NCBI GenBank assembly: GCA_964244585.1
Contig: CAXTJM010000002.1
Location: 124,001-188,000, forward strand
Direction: 5' to 3'
Length of the DNA: 64,000 nt
DNA from: LMUY01 sp964244585
Lineage (GTDB): Bacteria > Pseudomonadota > Alphaproteobacteria > Acetobacterales > Acetobacteraceae
Below, in pieces: positions 33,497 to 42,342 of this stretch. The position numbers were made by a program, and so were the translations under genes. The stretch's first letter is position 1. Each line of letters opens with the position of its first letter. The notes beneath the pieces are model-generated. The model had not been told where the DNA came from. It worked only from the letters and a program-made list of their open reading frames with translations, and did not search any database.

Positions 33497-35396
33497 GGCT
33501 TGCTCCTGGGCTGGCCGCGACCGGATGCGTCGCGAGTTGCTGCATGTCGGCCGCAAGCGCCTTCGGATCGTTCCAGCCGGGTTGCCCGGACCGTTGCACC
33601 GCGCGCAACCACCCGTCGCCGTCGATCAGGAACTGCGCGCCTGCCAGTTCAGCCTGCGGCACGCCGGAGACGATGGCGTAGGCGCGCGGCAAGGTCTCGT
33701 CGTCGGCGATGCACATGCCTTGTGCTGGCTGATGCGTCGCCGCATGTCCGGCCAGAACGGTCGTGACCCCAGGCGAAGCGGCAAGCGCGGGCGCAGGGCC
33801 GATCGCCAGATGGACGAAGCCGCCTCTCAGGTCTGCCAGGTCCACGGTCCGGCCGCCTGCGCACCGGGCCTGGAAGGTCGGCGCCTGGAGGGGAGGGGAC
33901 CACTCGCCCGACGCTTGGAAAGAAAGCCCGGCATTGTGTGCGTGGAGGTAGTCGATCAGGTGCCAGCGATCTCCGTCCGACAGGATTGCGGCGAAGGACG
34001 GCATCGCCGGGCCGCCTTCCGGCGCGTCGATCCCGTGGGTGAGCCACCAGAACAACTCGCCATCGCTGTGCATCCAGAGATGCGCGGCGGTCAGGTCGGC
34101 AGGCGGTATTGGCAGGCCCTTCGCCGCCGGGCCGTCCCCGGACCCGTCGGCACCGTGGCACATCGCGCAGTGCTCAGGGAACAGGGCCGCACCTTGCACG
34201 ATGGAGGTGGCTGCAAAGCCAGTGGGCGAATGGTAGAAGCTGGTCGGATAGGCCGGGACGAACAGCAGGTCGAGATGCGGCACGGCGAACCATGCGACCG
34301 CCGCCGCCGCCGCAACGGCGGCCCATCCAACGCGACGACGCACGATCGCCGCGATGACCAGCAGCACGACGGCCCCGGCGAGGGCGAGGAGAGCGCCCAG
34401 CACCTCGCGGCCGAACTCGGGGTCCTCTTTGACAGTGTCCAGCGTGAACAGGTTGGTGAACGGCCAGACAGGTTGCTCGTGCATCGCTGGCGGCAGGCTG
34501 CTCAGCACGGACGCCGCGGCTACGATGGCCAGGCCGAACCCGGTCTGCACGGCTATGCTGTGAACTAGAACGCGCTTGGCGGCCGCCGGGTCGTCCCGCA
34601 GCAGGGCCGGGGCGAAGCGGTAGCGGTTGGCCACCGCGAAGGCGAACAGCACGCCGAACAGGGCGAGCTTCATGAGCACGGTCCAGCCATAGGCGGTGCC
34701 GACCAGCCCTGGGATGCTCTGGACCAGTACCCAGCCCTGGAACAGCGACGTGGCGGTAAGCGCGACCAGGCACAGCTTGCCCAAGGGTGAGAACCAGCGC
34801 GCTGCAAGGGCGCCCGCTTCGGGCGTTGCAACCCGGACCACCAGCAGCAAGGGCAGCAGGCCGCCCAGCCAGGCGCCCGCACCGAGGAGGTGCACGACGT
34901 CGGAGGCAAGGAGAAAGCTGGGTCCGGCATACATCGAGGCCGCATGGCTGTGCCCGGCCTGCAACCCGAGAGCCACCGTCACCAGGCCGAGCGCCACCCG
35001 TTGGCGCGACCCGTCATCCCGTCGGCCAAGAGCGATCGCGGCGGTGAGCACGGCCAGGATTTGGCACGTTACCAGGTGGCCGAACTCCGTGCTCCGAAGC
35101 ACGGTCGTTACAGCCGTCACGACCTGGGGCGAGAACCGGGCGCCCGCCATGGTGGCGGATTCGGCGGCAAGCCAGGCCAGAAGCCCGAGCACGCTGGCGA
35201 CCAGGCCGCACTGCGTCAGGCGCAGGAGGCGAGACGTGACGCAGCAAGCCATGTCCGATGGCATCCGGTCGACAACCCGGGGCATGACGAACGACCGGAA
35301 CACCAGGGACCCGAAAGTCGAGAGCAGGGCGGCAACCGCCACGCCACGCGTCAGCGCCAGCAGGATCCCGCCGTCGATATCGAATGTCGGAAGCAC
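33477..35396 (-). CDS. CopD-cytochrome c fusion protein
   Basis: 639 residues, three parts. Residues 1-390 are a CopD-type membrane domain with about ten helices, including H-L-L-G-A-G-A-W-L-G-G-L-L-P near 170-182. Residues about 395-490 are a class I cytochrome c domain with the heme motif C410-A-M-C-H414 and a likely axial Met in P-A-M-P-S-F (about 465). Residues about 500-620 look like a degenerate thioredoxin-like domain (V-D-L-A-D-L-R-G-G-F-V-H-L-A) without a C-x2-C pair. CopD takes up copper across the inner membrane. Twelve bases after copC; overlaps the SCO gene. Confidence 0.85.
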   Translation of the reverse strand: MLPTFDIDGGILLALTRGVAVAALLSTFGSLVFRSFVMPRVVDRMPSDMACCVTSRLLRLTQCGLVASVLGLLAWLAAESATMAGARFSPQVVTAVTTVLRSTEFGHLVTCQILAVLTAAIALGRRDDGSRQRVALGLVTVALGLQAGHSHAASMYAGPSFLLASDVVHLLGAGAWLGGLLPLLLVVRVATPEAGALAARWFSPLGKLCLVALTATSLFQGWVLVQSIPGLVGTAYGWTVLMKLALFGVLFAFAVANRYRFAPALLRDDPAAAKRVLVHSIAVQTGFGLAIVAAASVLSSLPPAMHEQPVWPFTNLFTLDTVKEDPEFGREVLGALLALAGAVVLLVIAAIVRRRVGWAAVAAAAAVAWFAVPHLDLLFVPAYPTSFYHSPTGFAATSIVQGAALFPEHCAMCHGADGSGDGPAAKGLPIPPADLTAAHLWMHSDGELFWWLTHGIDAPEGGPAMPSFAAILSDGDRWHLIDYLHAHNAGLSFQASGEWSPPLQAPTFQARCAGGRTVDLADLRGGFVHLAIGPAPALAASPGVTTVLAGHAATHQPAQGMCIADDETLPRAYAIVSGVPQAELAGAQFLIDGDGWLRAVQRSGQPGWNDPKALAADMQQLATHPVAASPGASHARMQM

Positions 35397-35408
35397 CGCC
35401 CTGCCCTG

Positions 35409-35768
35409 CTACTGCTTGACCGTGAACGTGAAGTTGCCCTCGGTCTTGTGCGTGTCGACTGCCGTGGCGTGCCAAACCACCTTGTAGGTTCCGGCCTGCA
35501 AGGGCTTCAGCCCGATCGCGAGATGGGCATCGCCACCCTCAAGGTGGACGGTCCCAGTCTCGACACCGGCGCCCGAGCCGTCCTGCACGGTGATCGTGCT
35601 GAATGCGGGCTCCACCCCTTCGGTGAAGTCGATCACCACTTGGCTTGGTGCCTGCTGCACCGTGCTGCCGACGGCAGGTGTGGCTGTCTTGAGAAAGGCG
35701 TGCGCCGAGGCCGGACCGGCGCAGACAACGAAACCGCCTAGGATGGCGGAGAGAAGCAAGTACTTCAT
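35409..35768 (-). CDS. copC: Periplasmic copper-binding protein CopC
   Basis: 119 residues. Signal peptide ending P-A-S-A, then mature H-A-F-L-K-T-A-T-P-A-V-G-S, the CopC start whose N-terminal His (the amino-terminal Cu(II) site) is exposed after cleavage. The end has the conserved Y-K-V-V-W-H-A-T-A-V-D-T-H-K-T-E-G segment with Asp and His ligands. It carries copper to CopD, encoded immediately downstream. An AGGAAGGAACC site precedes the ATG at 35768. Confidence 0.92.
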   Translation of the reverse strand: MKYLLLSAILGGFVVCAGPASAHAFLKTATPAVGSTVQQAPSQVVIDFTEGVEPAFSTITVQDGSGAGVETGTVHLEGGDAHLAIGLKPLQAGTYKVVWHATAVDTHKTEGNFTFTVKQ

Positions 35769-35815
35769 ACAGGTGGTTCCTTCCTGTTCAACAAAGCTGA
35801 TCGAAGGCGAGGCTG

Positions 35816-36304
35816 TCACTTCAGCATGCTCATCGCGGGCATCCTCGTCGGGTTGACCTGACCACTCGGCCCGGCGGCCCCGATCGACTGGACCGATGCC
35901 TGGATGTCGATCGGCGGGGCCTTCTCAAAGGTGAGGTGCACCGGCACCACCGCGCCCTGCCGCAAGGGGGCGCTCAACCCCTCGAGCATGATGTGATAAC
36001 CGGACGGGGTGAGCGTGACGGTTCGCCCGGCCGGCAGGTCGAGGCCGCCCGGCACCGCCCGCATGCGCATGATGGTCCCGTCCAGCCGCATCTCGTGCAT
36101 GTCCGCCTTGGCCGCGGCCGGGCTGGAGACGGCGACCAACCTGTCCCCGGCCGGGCTGGTGAGGGTCAGGTAGACCCCGCCCGTGGTGACGCCCGGGGTT
36201 GTCGCACGGGCCCAGGCGTCCTGGACCGTCACTGGCGCACGGGACTGGGCAAAGCACGGGGTGGACAGGAGCACGGCGGCGAGGGCGCCGGTGATCGTCC
36301 TCAT
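35816..36304 (-). CDS. PCu(A)C copper chaperone
   Basis: 162 residues. Signal peptide ending C-F-A-Q, then the DUF461/PCu(A)C fold with ligands His70, Met81, His104 and Met106 (M-H-E-M ... M-R-M-R ... G-Y-H-I-M). It binds Cu(I) in the periplasm and, with SCO, metallates cytochrome oxidase. The Met-rich C-terminal tail P-A-M-S-M-L-K may add a site. The ATG overlaps the stop of the upstream barrel gene (ATGA). Confidence 0.92.
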   Translation of the reverse strand: MRTITGALAAVLLSTPCFAQSRAPVTVQDAWARATTPGVTTGGVYLTLTSPAGDRLVAVSSPAAAKADMHEMRLDGTIMRMRAVPGGLDLPAGRTVTLTPSGYHIMLEGLSAPLRQGAVVPVHLTFEKAPPIDIQASVQSIGAAGPSGQVNPTRMPAMSMLK

Positions 36305-37278
36305 GGGAAGATTGGCTTCCCCAAGGAGGTCGGGAACAGGTCGTCGAGAAAGAAATGGACCAGCGCCACCGCGCCCACGTTGGTGCCGGCTGCCTTGTTG
36401 GCCGGGATCAACGCCTCGACGCCGATCTCACCCCATTGGGCGAGGTAGATGACGCCGGGCGCGACGGTCCAGGTCGTGCCCTGGCTGCTTGGACTGCCCG
36501 CCGGCGACGACCAGGTCACCTCGACCAATGGGACCAGATTGCCCACGAAATCCGGCAGCCCGACGTTCTTCACCTGCGATTGCAGGTAGGGCAGGCTGTA
36601 TTGCACCGAGAAGCCGCCCGACCAGGCATTGTTGTTGCCGTTGTTGAACTGGGCGGCGATGCCGGTGTCGAACGGTGACGACACGGGACTCGCGGAGGCC
36701 TGCTGGAACTGCTTGAGCTTGTGGTCGGCGATGACGTAGCTTAGCTCCCCGGTGATCGCGAGCGGGCGGGCGAAGCCGATCGGCAGGTCTCCCAACCCCT
36801 TGCCGAAATACGCCGTAGGCGCGGTGGAGCCGTAGCGGTCGCCGCCGGTGTGGGTGGTTCCGGTGCCGCCGATCTCGCGGATGACACCGAGCGAGGCGAC
36901 GAATTCATGCGCCGCGTTGGTGTAGGCTTGCCATTTGCCTGTGATGTAGAGGTTTTCGAACCCGGCCTGGGTCTTGGATCCGTTCATCTGGTGGATGTCG
37001 TAGCCATCATTGAAGATCAGCGCCGTCGTGGGGGTGATCGTCTTGTCGTATTCGAATCCGAAATCGAACTCGTGGCCCGGCCCCGTGCCGCCGTTGGATC
37101 CGCTGCGGCTGTAGGTGAAGGCCGGGATCGACACTTCGTCCGACACGCCGGGATCATCGATGGTGAGGGTGACAGGGAAGACGCGGTCGCCGGCGACGAC
37201 GTGGGCGGTGGCCGGAAAGGTATGACTGGCGAGCAAGGCAGTCGCCGCCAACAGGGTGGCGGAGCGCATCGTGCGCAT
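36301..37278 (-). CDS. Outer-membrane beta-barrel-like protein of the copper operon
   Basis: 325 residues. Signal peptide ending A-T-A, then alternating hydrophobic/polar strands rich in Gly, Asn, Tyr and Thr, ending F-P as many barrels end in an aromatic near the C-terminus. Motifs include F-D-F-G-F-E-Y-D and A-Y-F-G-K-G-L-G-D-L-P. Similar proteins occur beside copC/copD genes in proteobacteria; an outer-membrane copper channel is plausible but unproven. ATG at 37278 has AAGGA 9 bases upstream; an ATG at 37269 is possible. Confidence 0.65.
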   Translation of the reverse strand: MRTMRSATLLAATALLASHTFPATAHVVAGDRVFPVTLTIDDPGVSDEVSIPAFTYSRSGSNGGTGPGHEFDFGFEYDKTITPTTALIFNDGYDIHQMNGSKTQAGFENLYITGKWQAYTNAAHEFVASLGVIREIGGTGTTHTGGDRYGSTAPTAYFGKGLGDLPIGFARPLAITGELSYVIADHKLKQFQQASASPVSSPFDTGIAAQFNNGNNNAWSGGFSVQYSLPYLQSQVKNVGLPDFVGNLVPLVEVTWSSPAGSPSSQGTTWTVAPGVIYLAQWGEIGVEALIPANKAAGTNVGAVALVHFFLDDLFPTSLGKPIFP

Positions 37279-37346
37279 GAGGAATGGTCCTTGGCGAAAA
37301 TGCAGCAAAGCCGCCGATCACGAGGATCGTCGGCGCGAAGACATTC

Positions 37347-37760
37347 TCAACTCAGGACGGGAGGACCTCGCGACGGCGGGGTGTGGCGCGGTTGGGCCGG
37401 AGGCCCTCGCGCTGGCGGCGGCAAGGAGGCCCGGGCGGCCGCCTGGCTGGACGGCGCAGGCAACTCCGGGCCGGACGCGAGGACGGCGGCTGGCAGTGCC
37501 AGCGCCACGGTGAGCGGGCAAAGGGCACAGTCCGGGTTGTGCTGGTGATGCCTGGGCGCCTGGTCCGGTGCCGCCGGAACCGCCGAGTTGCAAAGGACGC
37601 TCAACGCGTCCAGTGCCGCAACCGACTGCTCCCGCGCCGATGCTTCGTCCGGAAGCACGATCGCACCCAACGCGAGCTGACTGACCATCGCCAACACCGC
37701 CAGCAAGAGGCCGGGGAAACGACCCGAGCGCCATGGGGTGGGGGACGGCCGCAAGAACAT
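37347..37760 (-). CDS. DUF2946-like secreted Cys/His protein
   Basis: 137 residues with an N-terminal hydrophobic segment (about 16-33). The centre has the DUF2946 pattern: L-C-N-S-A, then H-H-Q-H-N-P-D-C-A-L-C-P-L. The closely spaced His and Cys residues suggest metal binding, in line with its position as first gene of the copper operon. The tail is Pro/Arg-rich and unconserved. DUF2946 proteins are common in copper/cobalt loci, function unknown. Confidence 0.65.
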   Translation of the reverse strand: MFLRPSPTPWRSGRFPGLLLAVLAMVSQLALGAIVLPDEASAREQSVAALDALSVLCNSAVPAAPDQAPRHHQHNPDCALCPLTVALALPAAVLASGPELPAPSSQAAARASLPPPARGPPAQPRHTPPSRGPPVLS

Positions 37761-37907
37761 GTCTCGCTACTACCACGCACGGGAGAAACGGCAAGCGACC
37801 CTCAGGACGGACCGCCCTTCGGCACACGCGGCGAGTTTGCCGCAAGCGCCGAGCTGCGACGGCTCGCAGGTTGCGCCGCAGTGACGACAGCTGATGCGAA
37901 GCAATGG

Positions 37908-38289
37908 CTACCGCATCTGCTTGGTCAGCCTCGCGACCCGTTCGACCACCACCATCAGCAACAGCGTCGCGACCACGATGACGCCCGAGGCCGCAGCGGT
38001 GCGAACATCGAGGTGATCTTCGATCTGCTGCCACAGGTGGATGGGCAGCACCTTTGTCCGTTCGTCGGCGAGGAACAGGCTGACGGGGACGTTGTCGAAC
38101 GACGCCATGAAGCACAGGAACGCCCCGGCCCCCCATGCCGCGCCCGATCAGCGGCAGGGTGATGCGGCGGAAAGTGCGCCACGCCCCGGCGCCCAGGGTG
38201 GCGGACGCATCCAGCAGCGCCGGGTCGAGCTGGCTCAGCGCCGCGAGCGTCGTCCGCAGCAGCAGCGGCACGCAAACGACGACATGTCC
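37908..38289 (-). pseudogene. ABC transporter permease remnant (5'-truncated, frameshifted)
   Basis: The minus strand reads as the C-terminal half of a spermidine/putrescine-type ABC permease, including the EAA loop D-A-S-A-T-L-G-A-G-A-W-R-T-F-R-R-I-T-L-P-L. The frame breaks at a run of six C at 38129-38134 (one extra base) and continues as G-A-F-L-C-F-M-A-S-F-D-N to the stop at 37908. About 130 residues remain of roughly 270; the 5' half is gone. No other transporter gene of this type is next to it. Confidence 0.75.
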
Positions 38290-38396
38290 AGGACGAGCAA
38301 CGGCTCGGACGCTGTATGGCATGGCCGAGGCCGCGGCCGACCCGTCCAGGATCGCCGCTGAATAGCCGTCCGAACCCATCTGGGGAGTGCCGACCG

Positions 38397-40007
38397 ATGC
38401 TGAACCTGTCACGACGCGACCTCCTGCTCGGTGCCACCGGCACCGCCGCCCTCGCCGCTTCACCCGGATCGGCCCGGGCGCAGAGCCGCGCGGAAACCCT
38501 GCGCTACGTCACGCCCGGCGTGGTCAACACGCTGGATCCGGTGACGCTGGGTGGCACGCCTGAAGCGACCGCGCTCAGCACCTGCACCTATGACCGGCTC
38601 CTGCGCTTCGCCAAGAAGCCAGCTGGCAACGGCACGTCCGTGTTCGACTTCGACCATATCGAGGGCGAGCTGGCACAGTCCTACGACGTTTCGGCGGACG
38701 GGCTGACCATCACCCTGCACGTGCGCCCGAACGTGGCCTGGCACGACGGGTCCCCCGTCGCAGCCGAGGACGTGAAATGGTCGTTCGACCGGGCGGTCAG
38801 CGCGCCGACCATGTCGAAGGCGCAGCTTTCCACCGGCTCGCTGACCAGTCCCGAGCAGATGACCGTGGCCGGCCCGATGACGGTGCAGATCAAGCTGGCG
38901 CAGCCCGACCGGCTGGCGGTGCCGAACCTGGCCACCACCTACGCGCCGATGTTCAACAGCGCGCTCGCCAAGCAGCACGCCACGGCAGAGGACCCCTGGG
39001 CCACGGCCTGGTTGAAGGAGAACACCGCCGGCAGCGGCGCCTACACGGTGCAGAGCTTCGCTTCCGGCAAGCAGGTCACCCTGGTCCGCAACGAGAAGTG
39101 GGCCAACGGGACGCTGCCACAGTTCAAGCGGCTGATCCTGCAGACGGTGCCGGAAGCCGCCACCCGCAGCAACCTGATGGACCGTGGCGACGCGGATCTC
39201 ACCATCGGGTTGCAGCCAGAGGACCTCAAGCGGCTGGAGGGCACGCCCGCTGTCAAGGTAGTCTCCACCGCGATGCCGACCGGGTTCGGGGCGCTGATCT
39301 TCAACACGCAGATGGCGCCGTTCGACAAGCGCGGCGTCCGCCAGGCGCTCGCGGCCGCGCTGCCGTACGACGCCGTGTTCAAGACCGCGCTCGACGGCCG
39401 CGGCGCCAAGCTCTACGGCGCGGATTGGACGGGCGAGCCGCCCACCGCCGTCTTCCCGCAAGCCTTGCCGCTGCACACGGACATCGCCGCCGCCAAGACG
39501 CTGCTGGCCGCGGCCGGCTTTCCGAACGGCTTCGAGACCACCCTGTCCTACAGCGTCAGCCGCGCGGCCTTCGCCGATCCTGCGGCCGCGTTGATCCAGG
39601 AAGCCTTCGCCACCATCGGCATCACGTTGAAGATTGAGAAGCTGCCCGATCCGCAGATGGCGCAGGCCGTCACCGAGAAGCGGCTGCCCATGCTGCTGGA
39701 ACGCTCGCTCGCCCTGTTCCCGTCGACCGAGTATTTCTTCCGCATCTTCGCCAGCGGCCCCTCGCGCTGGAACTTCTCCAGCTGGAAGAACCCGGAGGTG
39801 GACGCGCTGCTGCCCAAGGCTCGGTTCGAGGCCGACAACGCCAAGTACGACGCCATGGTAAAGCGGCTGATCGGCATCATGGCCGACCAGGTGCCGATGG
39901 CGACCATCTGGCAGCCGACCTACGACGTCGTGCTGGCCAAGGGGATCACGGGCTTCACCAGCTGGTACAACTACTATCCAGACTTGCGCGATCTATCGCA
40001 TGGCTGA
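38397..40007 (+). CDS. Periplasmic substrate-binding protein, ABC family 5 (peptide/opine type)
   Basis: 536 residues. Twin-arginine signal S-R-R-D-L-L-L-G-A-T-G. Family 5 hallmarks: T-L-D-P-V near 52, S-A-D-G-L-T-I-T-L-H-V-R-P-N-V-A-W-H-D-G-S-P (about 102-123) and G-S-G-A-Y-T near 215. These proteins bind oligopeptides, nickel, glutathione or opines. No matching permease or ATPase genes are nearby; the only permease fragment, upstream on the other strand, is of a different family. Probably an orphan left from a larger transporter locus. Confidence 0.88.
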   Translation: MLNLSRRDLLLGATGTAALAASPGSARAQSRAETLRYVTPGVVNTLDPVTLGGTPEATALSTCTYDRLLRFAKKPAGNGTSVFDFDHIEGELAQSYDVSADGLTITLHVRPNVAWHDGSPVAAEDVKWSFDRAVSAPTMSKAQLSTGSLTSPEQMTVAGPMTVQIKLAQPDRLAVPNLATTYAPMFNSALAKQHATAEDPWATAWLKENTAGSGAYTVQSFASGKQVTLVRNEKWANGTLPQFKRLILQTVPEAATRSNLMDRGDADLTIGLQPEDLKRLEGTPAVKVVSTAMPTGFGALIFNTQMAPFDKRGVRQALAAALPYDAVFKTALDGRGAKLYGADWTGEPPTAVFPQALPLHTDIAAAKTLLAAAGFPNGFETTLSYSVSRAAFADPAAALIQEAFATIGITLKIEKLPDPQMAQAVTEKRLPMLLERSLALFPSTEYFFRIFASGPSRWNFSSWKNPEVDALLPKARFEADNAKYDAMVKRLIGIMADQVPMATIWQPTYDVVLAKGITGFTSWYNYYPDLRDLSHG

Positions 40008-40075
40008 GGCGGCGATCAGCCACCGTCATCGGTCGGCCGGCGGCGTTGGCCAGCACGGCGCGCGGACGATGAAGG

Positions 40076-40234
40076 CCCATGCGCCTGCCGCGGTCAGAAT
40101 CGCAGCTGACGGACGCGAACTGGATCACGCTAGACGCTTTCACCGAACTCGACCTGGCGCCCTCTGACGGCGTGGGCCACTTCCCGCACCGCGAGGCGCC
40201 GGAGCGGACGGTGGACGCCATCGCGTCCTTTTTT
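40076..40234 (+). pseudogene. C-terminal fragment of an alpha/beta hydrolase
   Basis: About 50 codons read G-V-G-H-F-P-H-R-E-A-P-E-R-T-V-D-A-I-A-S-F-F, the C-terminal catalytic-His segment typical of epoxide-hydrolase-like alpha/beta hydrolases. A stop lies just upstream in frame and no N-terminal part is present, so this is a leftover. The frame then runs into the next gene without a stop. Confidence 0.4.
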
Positions 40235-40322
40235 CCCGGATCCTCGGCTGACCACTCCGTTGTGATGGCCGGCCGGCTCCTTGGGCCCCATCTGCACATC
40301 TTACCACAGACTGGATGCCCCG

Positions 40323-41426
40323 ATGCCGACGGAGACCACGCCGCTGTTCACCCCGTTCACGCTGGGGAGCATGGAGCTGAAGAACCGCGTGGTCATGGCG
40401 CCGTTGACCCGCAGCCGCTCCTCCGAGGCGGGCATCGTGCCCGATTACGCCGCCACCTACTACGCGCAGCGCGCGGATGCCGGGTTGATCGTGACCGAAG
40501 CCACCAATATCTCCGCCCAGGGCCGCGGCTATGCCAAGACCCCGGGCATCTGGACCGCGGAACAGGTCGCGGCCTGGCGCCCCGTCACTGCGGCGGTGCA
40601 CGCGCGCGGTGGGCGAATCGTGCTGCAGCTCTGGCACACCGGCCGCATCTCCCATCCGGACCTACACGGCGGCGACCTGCCGGTGGCGCCCTCTGCCCTG
40701 AAGCCCGACGGCCAGGCCTTCACCAATGACGGTCTGAAGGACCACGTCACTCCCCGCGCCCTGGAAACCGACGAAATCCCCGCCATCGTCGAGGATTACC
40801 GCCGGGCCGCACAGTGCGCCAAGGAAGCCGGATTCGACGGGGTGGAGGTCCATTCCGCCAACAACTACCTGCTGGAACAGTTCATCCGCGACAGCACCAA
40901 CAAGCGCACCGATCGCTACGGCGGCTCCGTCGAGAACCGCCTGCGCTTGCCGTTGGAGGTGGTGGAGGCGGTCGTCGGCGTGTGGGGCGGCGACCACGTC
41001 GGCATCCGCATCTCGCCCGGCACCAACCAGCCCGGCGGTGCTCCGGTGGACAGTGACCCCATGGGCACCTACGGCGCCTACCTGGACGCGCTGGCTCGGC
41101 ACAAGCTGATGTATGTCCACGACATCGAGGGCGTCACCCAGATGAGCCGCGAAGCCGATGGCATCGACTACCCGGCCCTGCGCAAGCGCTTCGCCGGCGC
41201 CTACATCGCCAACAACAACTACGACCTGGCCCTGGCGAACAAGACGCTCGGCGAGCACGGGGCCGACCTGATCAGCTTCGGCCGCCCCTTCATCGCCAAC
41301 CCGGATTTGGTCGATCGCCTGCGCTCCGGCGCGCCGCTGGCCGAGGCGCCGAAGAAGTACTGGTATGGCGGCGATGCCGTAGGTTACTCGGACTGGCCGG
41401 GGATGAACGGTCCAGTCCGGGTCTGA
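40323..41426 (+). CDS. Alkene reductase (Old Yellow Enzyme family)
   Basis: 367-residue FMN-dependent ene-reductase. N-terminal M-A-P-L-T-R-S-R-S, the substrate-binding His/Asn pair in V-E-V-H-S-A-N-N-Y-L-L (about 177-187), R-T-D-R-Y-G-G-S-V-E-N-R, and the C-terminal S-F-G-R-P-F-I-A-N-P-D. Closest in pattern to NemA/XenB-type reductases that reduce N-ethylmaleimide, nitrate esters and activated alkenes. The chosen ATG begins at the conserved P-L-F-T-P-F. It stands alone between remnants. Confidence 0.92.
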   Translation: MPTETTPLFTPFTLGSMELKNRVVMAPLTRSRSSEAGIVPDYAATYYAQRADAGLIVTEATNISAQGRGYAKTPGIWTAEQVAAWRPVTAAVHARGGRIVLQLWHTGRISHPDLHGGDLPVAPSALKPDGQAFTNDGLKDHVTPRALETDEIPAIVEDYRRAAQCAKEAGFDGVEVHSANNYLLEQFIRDSTNKRTDRYGGSVENRLRLPLEVVEAVVGVWGGDHVGIRISPGTNQPGGAPVDSDPMGTYGAYLDALARHKLMYVHDIEGVTQMSREADGIDYPALRKRFAGAYIANNNYDLALANKTLGEHGADLISFGRPFIANPDLVDRLRSGAPLAEAPKKYWYGGDAVGYSDWPGMNGPVRV

Positions 41427-41788
41427 TCCGGCGGGCTGGGATCTCGGCGTAATCCTACTCGCAAGGGCACTGTGCATCTAGCAACGCGTAGGTCGGCGGA
41501 CACGTGGCCAGCGGCCGTCCGTGGTGTGGACCCCCTCCACTGTCAAGGGAGTTCACAGTATGAACCCTCTTCTTCGGCCGGTGGCTGGGTTCAACGCCTC
41601 GACTTTCTCGTCGTTCGCCTTATGGTCCAAGCCATGGGAGGCAAAGACCCAAACCGCCAGCCAGACCTGCGGGCTTCCGCGAGACCCAGCCGGGCTGGCT
41701 ACGCCTCGTGACCTCCACCGCGCGCGGCTACCAGGCGACCCTGCCGATCGCGGCCATAAACCCAGTGCAGTGAGAAAGGAATGCATCC
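41427..41788. other. Degenerate region with possible mobile-element or gene debris
   Basis: About 360 bases with no intact gene. The last 100 bases on the plus strand read as a protein tail, G-F-R-E-T-Q-P-G-W-L-R-L-V-T-S-T-A-R-G then Y-Q-A-T-L-P-I-A-A ending at the TGA near 41773. A GTGTGGACC/CTCCACTGTCAAGG stretch around 41524-41550 is reminiscent of an IS end, but I cannot place it in a family. Confidence 0.3.
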
Positions 41789-42076
41789 CTGATCAAGCTA
41801 GCCACAACGGTTCTCATGGTAGCGTTGGGTTCGTCGGCTCTAGCTCAACCGGCTCCATCCCGCGCACCAGCCACCGAAAAGCCGATAGACAATGGTCCGA
41901 GCTCCCCGGCGGCAAATAGCGCCTACCAAGGAGGCGGTGTCGTTTTGCAGGGTGCGGCTGGAGCTCCCGCGCCGGCTCCACGACCTACTCCTCCCGACCA
42001 AGCGCCCGCAGGAGCGGTGGAGGCACTTCCGCCAGCCTCTCCCACTACTGCTCCTTCTAAGGCCGCAGACGACTGA
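41789..42076 (+). CDS. Small secreted Pro/Ala-rich protein, apparent CTG start
   Basis: If read from the CTG at 41789 the product has a textbook signal peptide, (M)-I-K-L-A-T-T-V-L-M-V-A-L-G-S-S-A-L-A, followed by about 75 residues rich in Pro, Ala and Ser (A-P-A-P-A-P-R-P-T-P-P). AAGGA stands 8 bases before the CTG. The first ATG, at 41816, lies inside the hydrophobic core and has no ribosome site. Either a rare CTG start is used or an original ATG/GTG has mutated. Function unknown. Confidence 0.45.
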   Translation: MIKLATTVLMVALGSSALAQPAPSRAPATEKPIDNGPSSPAANSAYQGGGVVLQGAAGAPAPAPRPTPPDQAPAGAVEALPPASPTTAPSKAADD

Positions 42077-42141
42077 TAGTGGCTTTCGGGGCGTAGCGAG
42101 TTGCGCCTGATGGAGTTCGCTGGTGGCGTTCCGATGCAGCG

Positions 42142-42312
42142 TGTGTGACGGGCGGCAACATCACCGGCATCCAGAATGGCCTGGCGATAATTCGGACCTC
42201 GACGCCGGCCTGGTCGAATGGTCCTTGGGACCTGATGAAGGCGGTCGCCACGATCCCCGGCGACCAGGCCTTCGGGCTGCCCGATCCCGCCTGTGCGGCA
42301 AACCATCGATGA
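42142..42312 (+). pseudogene. Unidentified coding-like fragment
   Basis: An open stretch ending at TGA 42310-42312 has protein-like composition: T-G-G-N-I-T-G-I-Q-N-G-L-A-I-I-R, then P-W-D-L-M-K-A-V-A-T-I-P-G-D-Q-A-F-G-L. It has no start codon with a ribosome site and no recognisable N-terminus. It looks like the tail of a lost gene. I do not recognise the family. Confidence 0.25.
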
Positions 42313-42342
42313 GACTAGCCAGCGGCATGGGAGGAATGGCGG

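Noticed and set aside
41520..41560. Possible IS3-type terminal repeat
   Set aside because: The GTGTGGACC...GTCAAGG stretch looked familiar, but no partner end or transposase is present in the flanks.
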